This document shows, one piece after another, positions 1-7,306 of a DNA stretch of 26,293 nt. Numbering within the stretch: the stretch's first letter is position 1; each line of letters opens with the position of its first letter. The translations under genes were made by a program, and so were the position numbers. The DNA is from JBAWZR01 sp037142915 (GTDB lineage Bacteria > Patescibacteriota > Minisyncoccia > Moranbacterales > UBA1568): the NCBI GenBank assembly GCA_037142915.1, contig JBAWZR010000009.1, forward strand, positions 1-26,293. The letters run 5' to 3'. The notes beneath the pieces were generated by a model that had not been told where the DNA came from, did not search any database, and worked only from the letters and a program-made list of their open reading frames with translations.

Positions 1-30
1 GAGCAAAATGCCGCGGGAGTTTTGGGGTAG
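1..30 (+). CDS. 3' end of an unidentified upstream gene (partial)
   Basis: Frame 1 is open from the window edge and ends with residues EQNAAGVLG and a TAG stop. In Firmicutes-type gene order an ftsK/spoIIIE gene lies upstream of a RodZ-like gene and recA, so an FtsK tail is possible, but nine residues cannot show it. Frame 2 is also open and would end at a TGA overlapping the next start as ATGA. Frame 1 is preferred because a good promoter begins at 56, after this stop. Confidence 0.35.
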   Translation, partial: EQNAAGVLG

Positions 31-55
31 AGACGCGATATTTTTTGCCTTTATT

Positions 56-84
56 TTGCCATTTGAGGCTTTTTCGTGTACACT
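56..84 (+). promoter_or_regulatory. Promoter of the RodZ-like gene
   Basis: TTGCCA (56-61), a 17-base spacer and TACACT (79-84) match a sigma-70-type promoter. The start codon at 106 lies 22 bases after the -10 box, so the leader would be very short; it follows a GGAGAG at 85-90. Confidence 0.6.
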
Positions 85-105
85 GGAGAGTGAACGAGAC
101 ACTTT

Positions 106-822
106 ATGATGCACACGCGAATCGGATTTACGCGCAAAAAGGTTGAGTCGCTGACACTGGGAGAGAAGTTGAAAAAAATCCGCCAAGAATACCATATCAC
201 GTTGGGAGAGGTAACGAAGCAAACGGGGATCTCGGTGAAGTATCTCACCTTGTTGGAAGCGGGCGACTATCAGGCATTGCCATCGGATGTCTATGTCCGC
301 GGTTTTTTGCGTTCGTACGCGCGATTCATCGGGGCGGATGAGGAGGCTTTGGTGAAGTGCTATGAACGAGAACGCAATATCTATACCAATCTGCAACAAG
401 GGGATACTACCCCAAAAAAACGAGAGGTATTTCGCTCACCGCGATTCATCGTCACGCCGCGCGTGTTGATAGCTTTGGCGGTGGGGGTGTTACTTTTGGG
501 TGGTTTTTGGTATCTGTATCGGGAATATCAAGCTTTCGTTTCGGCGCCGTATCTGGTGATTTTCGAGCCAAGCAACGGTGCGGTGATCAATGGTTCGTCG
601 GTCGTCGTGCGGGGTCGGACGGATTCCGAATCGATGCTCACCATCAACCAACAGCCGGTCGTCGTGAATGGTGTGGGAGATTTTTCGGAATTAATCCGCT
701 TACAAACAGGCGTGAATACACTCACTGTCCTCTCCAAGAATAAATTTCAAAAGGAGCAGACGGTGACACTTACCATACAAGTCAATGATACGAATACGAC
801 TGACACGAATGCAAGCGAGTGA
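106..822 (+). CDS. RodZ-like membrane-anchored HTH protein
   Basis: 238 residues. The N-terminal ~16-80 forms a Cro/RodZ-type helix-turn-helix (LGEKLKKIRQEYHITLGEV, then LPSDVYVRGFLRSYARFIG), the HTH_25 pattern seen in RodZ. A basic stretch leads into one membrane helix at about 121-141 (VLIALAVGVLLLGGFWYLY). The C-terminal ~145-230 is an extracytoplasmic beta domain (PYLVIFEPSNGAVINGSSVVVRG) resembling the glucodextranase-B/Ig-like fold rather than the usual RodZ DUF4115 domain. RodZ proteins link the MreB cytoskeleton to the cell wall; here that role is inferred from domain order. Two ATGs overlap at 106 and 109; the first is used. Its position just before recA matches the rodZ...recA order of Firmicutes. 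It stops by TGA, and the recA promoter begins 3 bases later. Confidence 0.8.
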   Translation: MMHTRIGFTRKKVESLTLGEKLKKIRQEYHITLGEVTKQTGISVKYLTLLEAGDYQALPSDVYVRGFLRSYARFIGADEEALVKCYERERNIYTNLQQGDTTPKKREVFRSPRFIVTPRVLIALAVGVLLLGGFWYLYREYQAFVSAPYLVIFEPSNGAVINGSSVVVRGRTDSESMLTINQQPVVVNGVGDFSELIRLQTGVNTLTVLSKNKFQKEQTVTLTIQVNDTNTTDTNASE

Positions 823-825
823 TAT

Positions 826-854
826 TTGAGGGTTTTGGATGGTTAGAGTATACT
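826..854 (+). promoter_or_regulatory. recA promoter
   Basis: TTGAGG (826-831), a 17-base spacer and TATACT (849-854), starting 3 bases after the previous stop codon. The expected transcript has a leader of about 20 bases before the recA ATG. I see no obvious LexA-box inverted repeat in it. Confidence 0.65.
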
Positions 855-882
855 AAAGTGGTAATTTTCAAATAATAACCGT

Positions 883-1959
883 ATGGCAAAAGCAAAGAAA
901 GTGGTGGCGGCAAAAGAAATTCCGTCTGGTGACCGGACAGGCAAACAATCGAAGAAAAATATCGATGCGCTCGTGGATGAGATGCGGGAGAAGTATGGCG
1001 AGGGAATGATCATGAAGTTGGGCGATGTGCGACGGGTGGATGTCGAGGCGATTCCGACTGGTTCGATATCGCTCGATATCGCTCTCGGGATCGGCGGTGT
1101 GCCACGAGGTCGCGTCGTCGAGGTCTATGGGCCAGAGTCTTCGGGTAAGACGACTTTGACTTTGCATATCATCGCTAATGCGCAGAAGGCGGGTGGTGTG
1201 GCGGCGTTTGTGGATGCCGAACACGCGCTCGACCCGGAGTATGCCAAGCGCATCGGTGTGAATATCGATGACCTGTTGATCTCTCAGCCGGATAATGGCG
1301 AGCAGGCACTCGATATCGTCGAGACGCTCGTGCGGAGTGGGGCGATGGATGTGATCGTGATCGACTCGGTGGCGGCGCTCGTGCCCAAGGCGGAGATCGA
1401 AGGCGAGATGGGCGATATGCATGTCGGGCGGCAGGCGCGATTGATGTCGCAGGCTCTGCGCAAGTTGACCGGTATCATTTCACATTCCAATGCGGTCGTT
1501 ATTTTTATCAATCAGATCCGGATGAAGATCGGCGTGATGTTCGGCAATCCCGAGACGACGACGGGTGGTAATGCTCTCAAATTTTATTCCTCAGTGCGCC
1601 TCGAAGTGCGTCGTGCCGCCCAGATCAAGAAGGGTGAGGAAGTGGTGGGCAATCGCGTGACGGCCAAGGTGGTCAAAAACAAAGTCGCCCCGCCGTTCAA
1701 AAAAACCGAATTCGATATTATGTATAACGAAGGTATCTCATATACAGGCGATTTGCTCGACACGGGCGTGAAGTATGAAGTGGTGAAAAAATCCGGAAAC
1801 TCTCTGAGTTTCGGCGAGACGAAATTGGGAGCTGGGCGCGAATCCGCCAAGGCGTTCCTCCGAGAGAATATGGATCTCGCCCAGACGATCGAACAGGCGA
1901 TCCATGCGAAATTGAAAGCCGGTGAAACGGAGAAGAAAGTCGAGGAAGAGGAGGAATAG
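883..1959 (+). CDS. recA: Recombinase RecA
   Basis: 358 residues, normal RecA length. RecA polymerises on single-stranded DNA, drives ATP-dependent homologous pairing and strand exchange, and stimulates autocleavage of LexA-type repressors. Walker A GPESSGKT is at residues 83-90, the catalytic-Glu region FVDAEHALDPEYA near 109-121, and Walker B DVIVIDSVAAL near 156-166. Loop L2, FINQIRMKIGVMFGNPETTTGGNALKF, is intact. The C-terminus is short and acidic, ending in a run of Glu residues, as is usual for RecA. There is no intein and no frameshift. The ATG at 883 has no Shine-Dalgarno sequence; it lies 28 bases past the -10 box. The gene is probably monocistronic or weakly linked to the signal peptidase downstream. 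Confidence 0.98.
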   Translation: MAKAKKVVAAKEIPSGDRTGKQSKKNIDALVDEMREKYGEGMIMKLGDVRRVDVEAIPTGSISLDIALGIGGVPRGRVVEVYGPESSGKTTLTLHIIANAQKAGGVAAFVDAEHALDPEYAKRIGVNIDDLLISQPDNGEQALDIVETLVRSGAMDVIVIDSVAALVPKAEIEGEMGDMHVGRQARLMSQALRKLTGIISHSNAVVIFINQIRMKIGVMFGNPETTTGGNALKFYSSVRLEVRRAAQIKKGEEVVGNRVTAKVVKNKVAPPFKKTEFDIMYNEGISYTGDLLDTGVKYEVVKKSGNSLSFGETKLGAGRESAKAFLRENMDLAQTIEQAIHAKLKAGETEKKVEEEEE

Positions 1960-2030
1960 GCGAAACAAAGTCGAGTGTTATTATAATATCCGGCTTATCT
2001 GTGTTGTAAATAATTTATAGAATATTTAGG

Positions 2031-2573
2031 ATGGAGATTTCTTCGGTATTGCAGGGGATTGGAGTGTTTATTTTTGGAGTGTTAGCTCACCTTTCTCCAA
2101 CGAGTTTTCCGAGTAGTCCGCCCACTTGTCCGATCATCCAAGAAACCAGAGAAGTCCGAGGTGACTCGATGACACCGCTCATCCCTGATGGTCAGATGAT
2201 TCAACTTCTCTCCGGTTACTACGCTTGCCATCCGCTCGAACGAAACGATGTCGTGGTGCTGCAGGATGCGAGCGACACCACGCCTCTGATAAAAATGGTA
2301 CGGGCTCTCGGAGGTGATGCGCTCCACCTCGCGCAGGTTGATGGCGGGTGGCAGATACGGATTAATGATCAAGTCCTCCTGACTTCTGATGGGCGGCCAT
2401 ACCTCCTCGATGATCAGCGATCGCAGATGCTGCGCCTGTATGAGGACGACTACCATGGGGTTATTCCTCAGGGTACTATTATCGTGCTCGGCGATCATCC
2501 AGGGGGCACGCTCGACTCGACCCGGTTTGGCCTCGTCTCCCAAAAAGAGATCCTAGGCAAGGTTCAGTGGTGA
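2031..2573 (+). CDS. lepB: Type I signal peptidase (S26 family)
   Basis: 180 residues. Signal peptidase I is a membrane-bound Ser/Lys protease that removes signal peptides from exported proteins. One N-terminal hydrophobic segment (about 5-21) would anchor it. The catalytic Ser is Ser46 in RGDSMTPLIPDG and the general-base Lys is Lys88 in PLIKMVRALGGD. Box E appears as VLGDHPGGTLDSTRFGLV, followed by ILGKVQW. The sequence is diverged from LepB of model bacteria, and Asn in the GDN motif is replaced by His. An S24 LexA-like repressor is excluded because there is no DNA-binding domain, only the membrane segment. It starts 71 bases after recA, past a possible extended -10 (TGTTATTAT, 1976-1984). 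Likely substrates include the large exported proteins in this window. Confidence 0.88.
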   Translation: MEISSVLQGIGVFIFGVLAHLSPTSFPSSPPTCPIIQETREVRGDSMTPLIPDGQMIQLLSGYYACHPLERNDVVVLQDASDTTPLIKMVRALGGDALHLAQVDGGWQIRINDQVLLTSDGRPYLLDDQRSQMLRLYEDDYHGVIPQGTIIVLGDHPGGTLDSTRFGLVSQKEILGKVQW

Positions 2574-2608
2574 TTTTTGAAAAAACAAAAGAAATATCTG
2601 TACAAGAC

Positions 2609-2637
2609 TTGACACAATATATTCAAAAGAAATAAAT
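2609..2637 (+). promoter_or_regulatory. Possible promoter of the 886-residue exported protein gene
   Basis: A perfect TTGACA (2609-2614) is followed after 17 bases by ATAAAT (2632-2637), a weak -10. The region 2574-2701 is very AT-rich. It also holds a small hairpin, CCCTT (2645-2649) with AAGGG, in the expected leader. Confidence 0.4.
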
Positions 2638-2701
2638 AGGAGTACCCTTAAAATTAAAAGGGGGATTTTAAATAGAATGTAATAAAATAATATAAAGAAG
2701 T

Positions 2702-5362
2702 ATGAAATACAAGATTTTTTTTATTATTTTTTCCTTGGTCGCAGTATTTGCCGCTCCAAGCACATTTGCCCAGAGGAGGGTCGCCCCACTTCCTTTACAG
2801 CCATCTGCCGAAGCGTTTGACCAAATGACTCCCGCTCAAAAAGCGGCATTTGCAAAACAATTACAAAACAATCCAGCTCAAAGCGAACCGACAAGTCTTG
2901 TCCCAAGTAGTGTGGTTGTTGCCACAGTCAACATTTATCAGGCTGCTATTCAAAAACAACAGGACCGAACAGTCACCGCGTCTTTCCAGCTTTCGAATAG
3001 GGATAGCGTTCAGCCGAACATCACCTATGGAGTAGAGGTGAATAAGGCTGATACCGATCCGACGAAGGGCGTTTTGCCAGAGGTCTTTGTCGCTCCGGAG
3101 ATGGTTTCATTGGGAACCGATCAAATTGTCAATAAGACATTCACCTTCACTCTCCCGGACTATCTTTCGGGTGGGGATTATACGGTGGATGTTTTTGCGA
3201 ATAACGCATCGGGTTTACTGCTTGGTTTTCAGTCAGCCGGAAAAATAACTATCAAGAGTCAGTCTGTCCCATTGCTCAATGTGTCTGATTGCAAGCTCTC
3301 GATAGTCGGTGCCGCGGATCAAAAGACATATATATTGGATGAGGGCATTGATATAGCTCCGAGTGAGACATTGCAATTGGCATGTCAAATACAGAATCCG
3401 ACCAGTGGTGTACTCGAATTTTCGCCTCAATTTACGACCTATCGGAGAAATATTTTTTCAGGGGTGATTGTTGAGACGACACCGGTGAATTCGGACTCGA
3501 TTTCTCTCCAAGCCAATGAGACGAAAGCGGTGACGATTGCCTTACCTAAAGCGGCTACTCCTCAGGCCTACGATGTGAAGGTGACTTTTATTCAGACTCA
3601 AACGAAGCAAATTTTGGGGGTGAGTCGCGCACACTATGTGTTGCAGGGCGCGAGTGGGACACTCTCCAATGTGATAATAGACAAGAGCGCCTACGTGGCG
3701 GGTGATACCGCGCTTGTAACGGTGACGTATTCGGGTGCGGCTGATGGATTTGTGGGTTCGAGATTGGTGTCGGGTGGAACAGCGATCGGTACTTTCAAAA
3801 TTCAGGCGACATTGACGGATGAGAGCGGAACTTCTTGTGCAGAGCCTCTGCAAAAGGAAATTCCCTCGGGATTGGAAATCCAACAGATACTCGCTTTTAC
3901 AATCTCAAGAGAATGTGCGTACCCAAACATTCATACGAAATTGATAAACGCGGATAACAACACTACGTTAGATGAAGTGACTGCGCTAACGAGAAGCGCT
4001 TCCGATAAGCCCAAACAAGCCGTAGCACTGGCATCGAATGAAGAAGATCAACCCGCAGACAATCTCACACAAATAAAAATAGTTTCTGGTATCGTAGTGG
4101 TACTGCTGGTAATTTCGCTTATCGTCTTGGTGACTATCCGAAAACGAAAGAATGCCCAATTGTTATTGCTCTTTCTTTTTCTTGGATTTGGATTTCTTGC
4201 GGGAGAGGCAAAAGCAGATACGATAACCTTAAAATCACAAATATGTTTTTTTGACAGTCGAGGATGCAGCAATAAAAGTCATGTTGCCATGGTGACCTTT
4301 ACCTATAACTTGGATAAACCAGTTTATACGCTGGGGGATTCAATGAATGTCTCGGTAGTTGTGACTCAGCCGAAATGCAGTAATGGCGCTTATATTAATA
4401 GCTCGTCCGCCAAAGTGTATCTGAGAGAGACGACCGCCTTGGCTGATCCTGAGTTGGAATTTGGTTCGGCTGATCCGGTGAAATCAAAAAGTTATCCGTT
4501 AGTTACACCGGATTTTTTAGGAAAACACATGGCACGGTTTGATCTTCTCATGAACTCACGTCCATTCATGTATTTTCCTACTGGTGCAGCAACTGTGTAT
4601 ATTCCGTATTTCGTGAAAGATATCCCATCTCAAAACGTGCCCAAACCAGAGTTTACTTTTTCGATAAACGGTTCGAAAAATGCTCTCATCAAGGCAGTGA
4701 AAAATACCAATCTTTCACTTGCTTGGAAAGATGTGAAGAACGCGAAAACCTGTATGGCCTCCGATGGATGGAGTGGCCCAAAAGATATCAAGGGTGGTAC
4801 TGAGTCGAAAGCGTATGCCGGAGGGGATGATGTGACCTTCAATCTGTCGTGTGTCGGGGATGGCGGTATGACCTCTAAGAGCATCGTTGTTCAAGAGGCT
4901 GCTGGAACTGTTAAGAATCTGACCATTTGCAAGGGAAGTTGTAATAGCGGCGAGCAGTTGGTTGCTGATAGTTCATTGACTATGGATACAACCCTCGTTG
5001 CTTGTCTTAATACCGATACTCTGTGTAATCTTGACACGAATACCGGTACTTCGCCACACTGGACATCGACCCTGCCAACCACGAGTCTTACGCTAGCACC
5101 GACGAATGAATTAGAAACACTGGCTTCACCTCAAGGAATAGGTGGTAAGGGATCGATTACCGCCAGTGTTACCGGATATACGAAAACGGTTGCTGTAATT
5201 GTTCCTTGTAGGGAGCAATGCAAGCCGGACGGCGGTGTTGATCCGAACAATGTGTGCCAAGGAGCTATCATACAACAAACGGATACGAATAGTTGTGGTG
5301 CGTGTCCAGCACTCGCTGGTTTAAAGAACTGTAATTCCAATTGGAGTGAATCTGCCCCATAA
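2702..5362 (+). CDS. Large exported protein with an internal second signal-peptide-like segment
   Basis: 886 residues; I do not recognise a named family. Residues 1-23 are a clear signal peptide, likely cut after TFA (Ala23). Residues ~55-450 are beta-rich, with stretches such as VAPEMVSLGTDQIVNKTFTF and LPDYLSGGDYTVDVFANNASG that resemble CARDB/FN3-type extracellular domains. A membrane helix at ~461-479 is followed by RKRKN (480-484) and then by a second hydrophobic run (487-500) ending in GEAKA|D, a textbook signal peptidase site after Ala505. Residues 506-886 form a second extracellular half with many Cys, including CREQCKPDGG and a C-terminal SCGACPALAGLKNC. It looks like two exported proteins joined in one reading frame. 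Weak AAGAAG precedes the ATG. A strong terminator follows. The role is unknown; a cell-surface location is inferred. Confidence 0.8.
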   Translation: MKYKIFFIIFSLVAVFAAPSTFAQRRVAPLPLQPSAEAFDQMTPAQKAAFAKQLQNNPAQSEPTSLVPSSVVVATVNIYQAAIQKQQDRTVTASFQLSNRDSVQPNITYGVEVNKADTDPTKGVLPEVFVAPEMVSLGTDQIVNKTFTFTLPDYLSGGDYTVDVFANNASGLLLGFQSAGKITIKSQSVPLLNVSDCKLSIVGAADQKTYILDEGIDIAPSETLQLACQIQNPTSGVLEFSPQFTTYRRNIFSGVIVETTPVNSDSISLQANETKAVTIALPKAATPQAYDVKVTFIQTQTKQILGVSRAHYVLQGASGTLSNVIIDKSAYVAGDTALVTVTYSGAADGFVGSRLVSGGTAIGTFKIQATLTDESGTSCAEPLQKEIPSGLEIQQILAFTISRECAYPNIHTKLINADNNTTLDEVTALTRSASDKPKQAVALASNEEDQPADNLTQIKIVSGIVVVLLVISLIVLVTIRKRKNAQLLLLFLFLGFGFLAGEAKADTITLKSQICFFDSRGCSNKSHVAMVTFTYNLDKPVYTLGDSMNVSVVVTQPKCSNGAYINSSSAKVYLRETTALADPELEFGSADPVKSKSYPLVTPDFLGKHMARFDLLMNSRPFMYFPTGAATVYIPYFVKDIPSQNVPKPEFTFSINGSKNALIKAVKNTNLSLAWKDVKNAKTCMASDGWSGPKDIKGGTESKAYAGGDDVTFNLSCVGDGGMTSKSIVVQEAAGTVKNLTICKGSCNSGEQLVADSSLTMDTTLVACLNTDTLCNLDTNTGTSPHWTSTLPTTSLTLAPTNELETLASPQGIGGKGSITASVTGYTKTVAVIVPCREQCKPDGGVDPNNVCQGAIIQQTDTNSCGACPALAGLKNCNSNWSESAP

Positions 5363-5384
5363 AACCGGTCGCGATATATTGAAA

Positions 5385-5418
5385 AAAATAAAAACCCCAC
5401 TGGAGGGGTTTTTATTTT
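5385..5418. terminator. Strong bidirectional intrinsic terminator
   Basis: AAAAATAAAAACCCC (ending 5398) pairs with GGGGTTTTTATTTT (5405-5418) around the loop ACTGGA, giving about 14 base pairs with T tracts on both strands. It ends the exported-protein transcript and abuts the next promoter. Confidence 0.85.
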
Positions 5419-5425
5419 GACGGTG

Positions 5426-5434
5426 TGGTATACT
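5426..5434 (+). promoter_or_regulatory. Extended -10 promoter of the lytic transglycosylase gene
   Basis: TGGTATACT is an extended -10 box located 8 bases after the terminator. No convincing -35 is visible at the usual distance. A perfect AGGAGG (5445-5450) follows. Confidence 0.5.
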
Positions 5435-5493
5435 GAGATAAAATAGGAGGTATGTGTTTGAAGAGGAAGTTTTTACTTATAGAGGGAAAGCCT

Positions 5494-6702
5494 ATGGCTA
5501 TCGAAAAACAAATACTAGTGGTTTTATTGTTGGTCTTGGTGCCATTCGGTTTCGTGTTGGCGCAATCGGATGCGACGGATATTCGGAGCGACATCAATAG
5601 TGTTCAAAAAAAAATCGAGCAGGCCAACAAGAAAAAAGCGGCATTGGAGCAGAACTTGAGCCAAATCAACCAATCGATCTCAACGACGCTTGTGGCGATC
5701 AATCAGACCCAAAAGACGATCAGTCTGACGACTGATACGATTAAGCGCAAGGAATTGGAGGTACAATTGCTTGATCAACAACTGGATCTGAAGACAGATA
5801 TCCTCGGTGAACTGATGCGGGACATATACTTCACGCAGCAGTCACCTGTAACAGGAGTGCTCCTGAGCAATGAAAATCTCTCGGCCGTGAGTGGTGAGGG
5901 GGATAATTTGACGACGCTCCAAGAGAAGATGCAGAGGATGATTGCTGACATTCAAAATTTGCAGAATCAGCGAGTGACTGAGAAGTCTCAATTAGAGGAC
6001 ATTAAAGATGAACACCTCGCGGTATTGAGTGACACGATCGATCAGAAACAATCGTTGGTGGTGGATCAGCAACAGACGGCGCAGGATGTCCAAGTGCAGG
6101 CAGCGACTATTGCCGATTTGCAGAAGAAGCTGGCAAAACTGCAGAGCGACTTGTCGAGTTTGCTGGGTATGGTCGTATCGACGGATGATGTGAAACAGGC
6201 CGCCAAGATCGCGAGCAAGGCAACCGGTGTGCGTGCGGCGTTCATCCTCGGTGAGTTGACACAGGAGAGTGGTCTCGGGCGATTTACTGGCGGGTGTTTG
6301 TATAAGAATACTCGAGTGAAGCCGGCTGACAAAACCGCCTTTAAGCAGATTATGGATGAATTGGGCTATGATGTGAATAAGAAAAAGATTTCATGTTCAC
6401 CTGGGTATGGGTATGGTGGGGCGATGGGTATCGCGCAGTTTATGCCGACCACGTGGTTGGGATATAAGTCAAAAATCGCCTCAATGACCGGACACAATCC
6501 GCCGGATCCGTGGAGTGTCACCGACGGCGTGGTGGGTATGGCCATCAAGCTCGCCAAAGCCGGTGCGACGAGTAAAAGTGGTGAGAAAAACGCCGCTAAG
6601 ATTTATTATTGCGGAGGCCCGGGTTCTCCTTATTGGAATACGAAGTGTGAGGCGTATGCGAAGAATGTCCTCAGCCTCGCCGCCGGGTATGAGAATAACT
6701 AG
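5494..6702 (+). CDS. Secreted coiled-coil lytic murein transglycosylase
   Basis: 402 residues from this start. A signal peptide (MAIEKQILVVLLLVLVPFGFVLAQS) leads to a long coiled coil (~25-225; IRSDINSVQKKIEQANKKKAALEQNL and onward) of the kind found in PcsB/EnvC-type wall hydrolases. The C-terminal ~230-400 is a transglycosylase domain like SLT/MltB: catalytic Glu258 in ELTQESGLG, then GAMGIAQFMPTTW and PDPWSVTDGVVGMA. It should cleave peptidoglycan glycan strands outside the membrane. Start choice: ATG 5494 has GAGGG 7 bases upstream and gives a normal signal peptide. The perfect AGGAGG at 5445-5450 is only 1 base from ATG 5452, but 7 from an in-frame TTG at 5458, so a start 12-14 residues earlier is possible. 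Cys residues near the active site may form disulfides. Confidence 0.85.
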   Translation: MAIEKQILVVLLLVLVPFGFVLAQSDATDIRSDINSVQKKIEQANKKKAALEQNLSQINQSISTTLVAINQTQKTISLTTDTIKRKELEVQLLDQQLDLKTDILGELMRDIYFTQQSPVTGVLLSNENLSAVSGEGDNLTTLQEKMQRMIADIQNLQNQRVTEKSQLEDIKDEHLAVLSDTIDQKQSLVVDQQQTAQDVQVQAATIADLQKKLAKLQSDLSSLLGMVVSTDDVKQAAKIASKATGVRAAFILGELTQESGLGRFTGGCLYKNTRVKPADKTAFKQIMDELGYDVNKKKISCSPGYGYGGAMGIAQFMPTTWLGYKSKIASMTGHNPPDPWSVTDGVVGMAIKLAKAGATSKSGEKNAAKIYYCGGPGSPYWNTKCEAYAKNVLSLAAGYENN

Positions 6703-6718
6703 TGAGGGAAATGATGAA

Positions 6719-6747
6719 TTGCTTGATGAAAAATTATTTGATAGAAT
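6719..6747 (+). promoter_or_regulatory. Promoter giving a probably leaderless transcript
   Basis: TTGCTT (6719-6724), a 17-base spacer and TAGAAT (6742-6747). The ATG at 6754 is 7 bases after the -10 box, which is where transcription would be expected to begin. Confidence 0.5.
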
Positions 6748-6753
6748 GAGCGT

Positions 6754-7158
6754 ATGGTAATGAATGATAAAACTATGAACAAAGAAGATCTACAACAAAT
6801 TCGGGCAATCGTGCAAGAAGAAACCCGAACAATCGTGCAGGAGGAAACCCGAGCAATTGTGCGAGAAGAAACCAGGGCAATCGTAAAAGAAGAAATCGAA
6901 AAAAAGATCGATGATTTTGCTATCGTGGTCGGAAAAAGCTTTGAGCATGTCGAGCGACGGATTGATAGTGTCGAAATTGATGTCGCTGAGATAAAAACGA
7001 ATTTGGTTCGAGTGGAGCAGAAGATTGATCAAATTGATTTTCGGACGCAAAACCAGGTTGATTCGGTCTATGAAGATGTGCATATACTCAAAGATGATAT
7101 GAAGGAAGTGAAGGCGGATATTGTTTTTCTCAAGAAACAACAGAGTGTGGTAGCTTGA
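6754..7158 (+). CDS. Small coiled-coil protein with tandem 8-residue repeats
   Basis: 134 residues, no signal peptide and no membrane segment, so probably cytoplasmic. Residues ~18-49 are four copies of an 8-residue unit, (A/T)IV(Q/R/K)EETR, encoded by four 24-base repeats (6805-6900). The rest (~50-130) is heptad-like: VERRIDSVEIDVAEIKTNLVRVEQKIDQ and onward, a typical coiled coil. No enzyme motif is visible. Alternative in-frame ATGs lie at 6760 and 6775. Similar short coiled-coil proteins with EETR-type repeats are, from memory, common hypothetical genes in CPR genomes, function unknown. It is separated from the transglycosylase by its own promoter. Confidence 0.75.
   Translation: MVMNDKTMNKEDLQQIRAIVQEETRTIVQEETRAIVREETRAIVKEEIEKKIDDFAIVVGKSFEHVERRIDSVEIDVAEIKTNLVRVEQKIDQIDFRTQNQVDSVYEDVHILKDDMKEVKADIVFLKKQQSVVA
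6805..6900 (+). repeat. Four tandem 24-base units inside a coding region
   Basis: Each unit encodes (A/T)IV(Q/R/K)EE(T/I)(R/E). Units start at 6805, 6829, 6853 and 6877 and have diverged at synonymous and some non-synonymous positions, so it is an old duplication rather than a recent expansion. Confidence 0.8.
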
Positions 7159-7233
7159 ATGACTTTGATAAAGATTTTTTACGCTTCAAAAACAGTAAAT
7201 CAATTATGCTTCGAACAAAAACCGATGAAATCC

Positions 7234-7253
7234 AGAGAGAGAGAGAGAGAGAG
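7234..7253 (+). repeat. (AG)10 dinucleotide tract upstream of the giant surface protein
   Basis: Ten perfect AG units lie 53 bases before ATG 7307. An ATG at 7225 reads through the tract for ten codons and then stops (TAA 7255-7257). One more AG unit, or two fewer, would place that ATG in frame with the downstream gene with no intervening stop. Confidence 0.9.
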
Positions 7254-7306
7254 TTAAAGGCGCTCGAAAATTAAAACTCACCACCCTTTTCAATTTTCGG
7301 CGGAAG

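Noticed and set aside
2..109. Upstream gene running in frame 2 to a TGA that overlaps the next ATG
   Set aside because: This stretch is T-rich and contains a good promoter (56-84); the frame-1 stop at 28-30 leaves a normal intergenic gap.
2031..2573. LexA-like repressor next to recA
   Set aside because: The Ser/Lys protease core is shared with LexA, but the N-terminus is a membrane segment with no DNA-binding domain.
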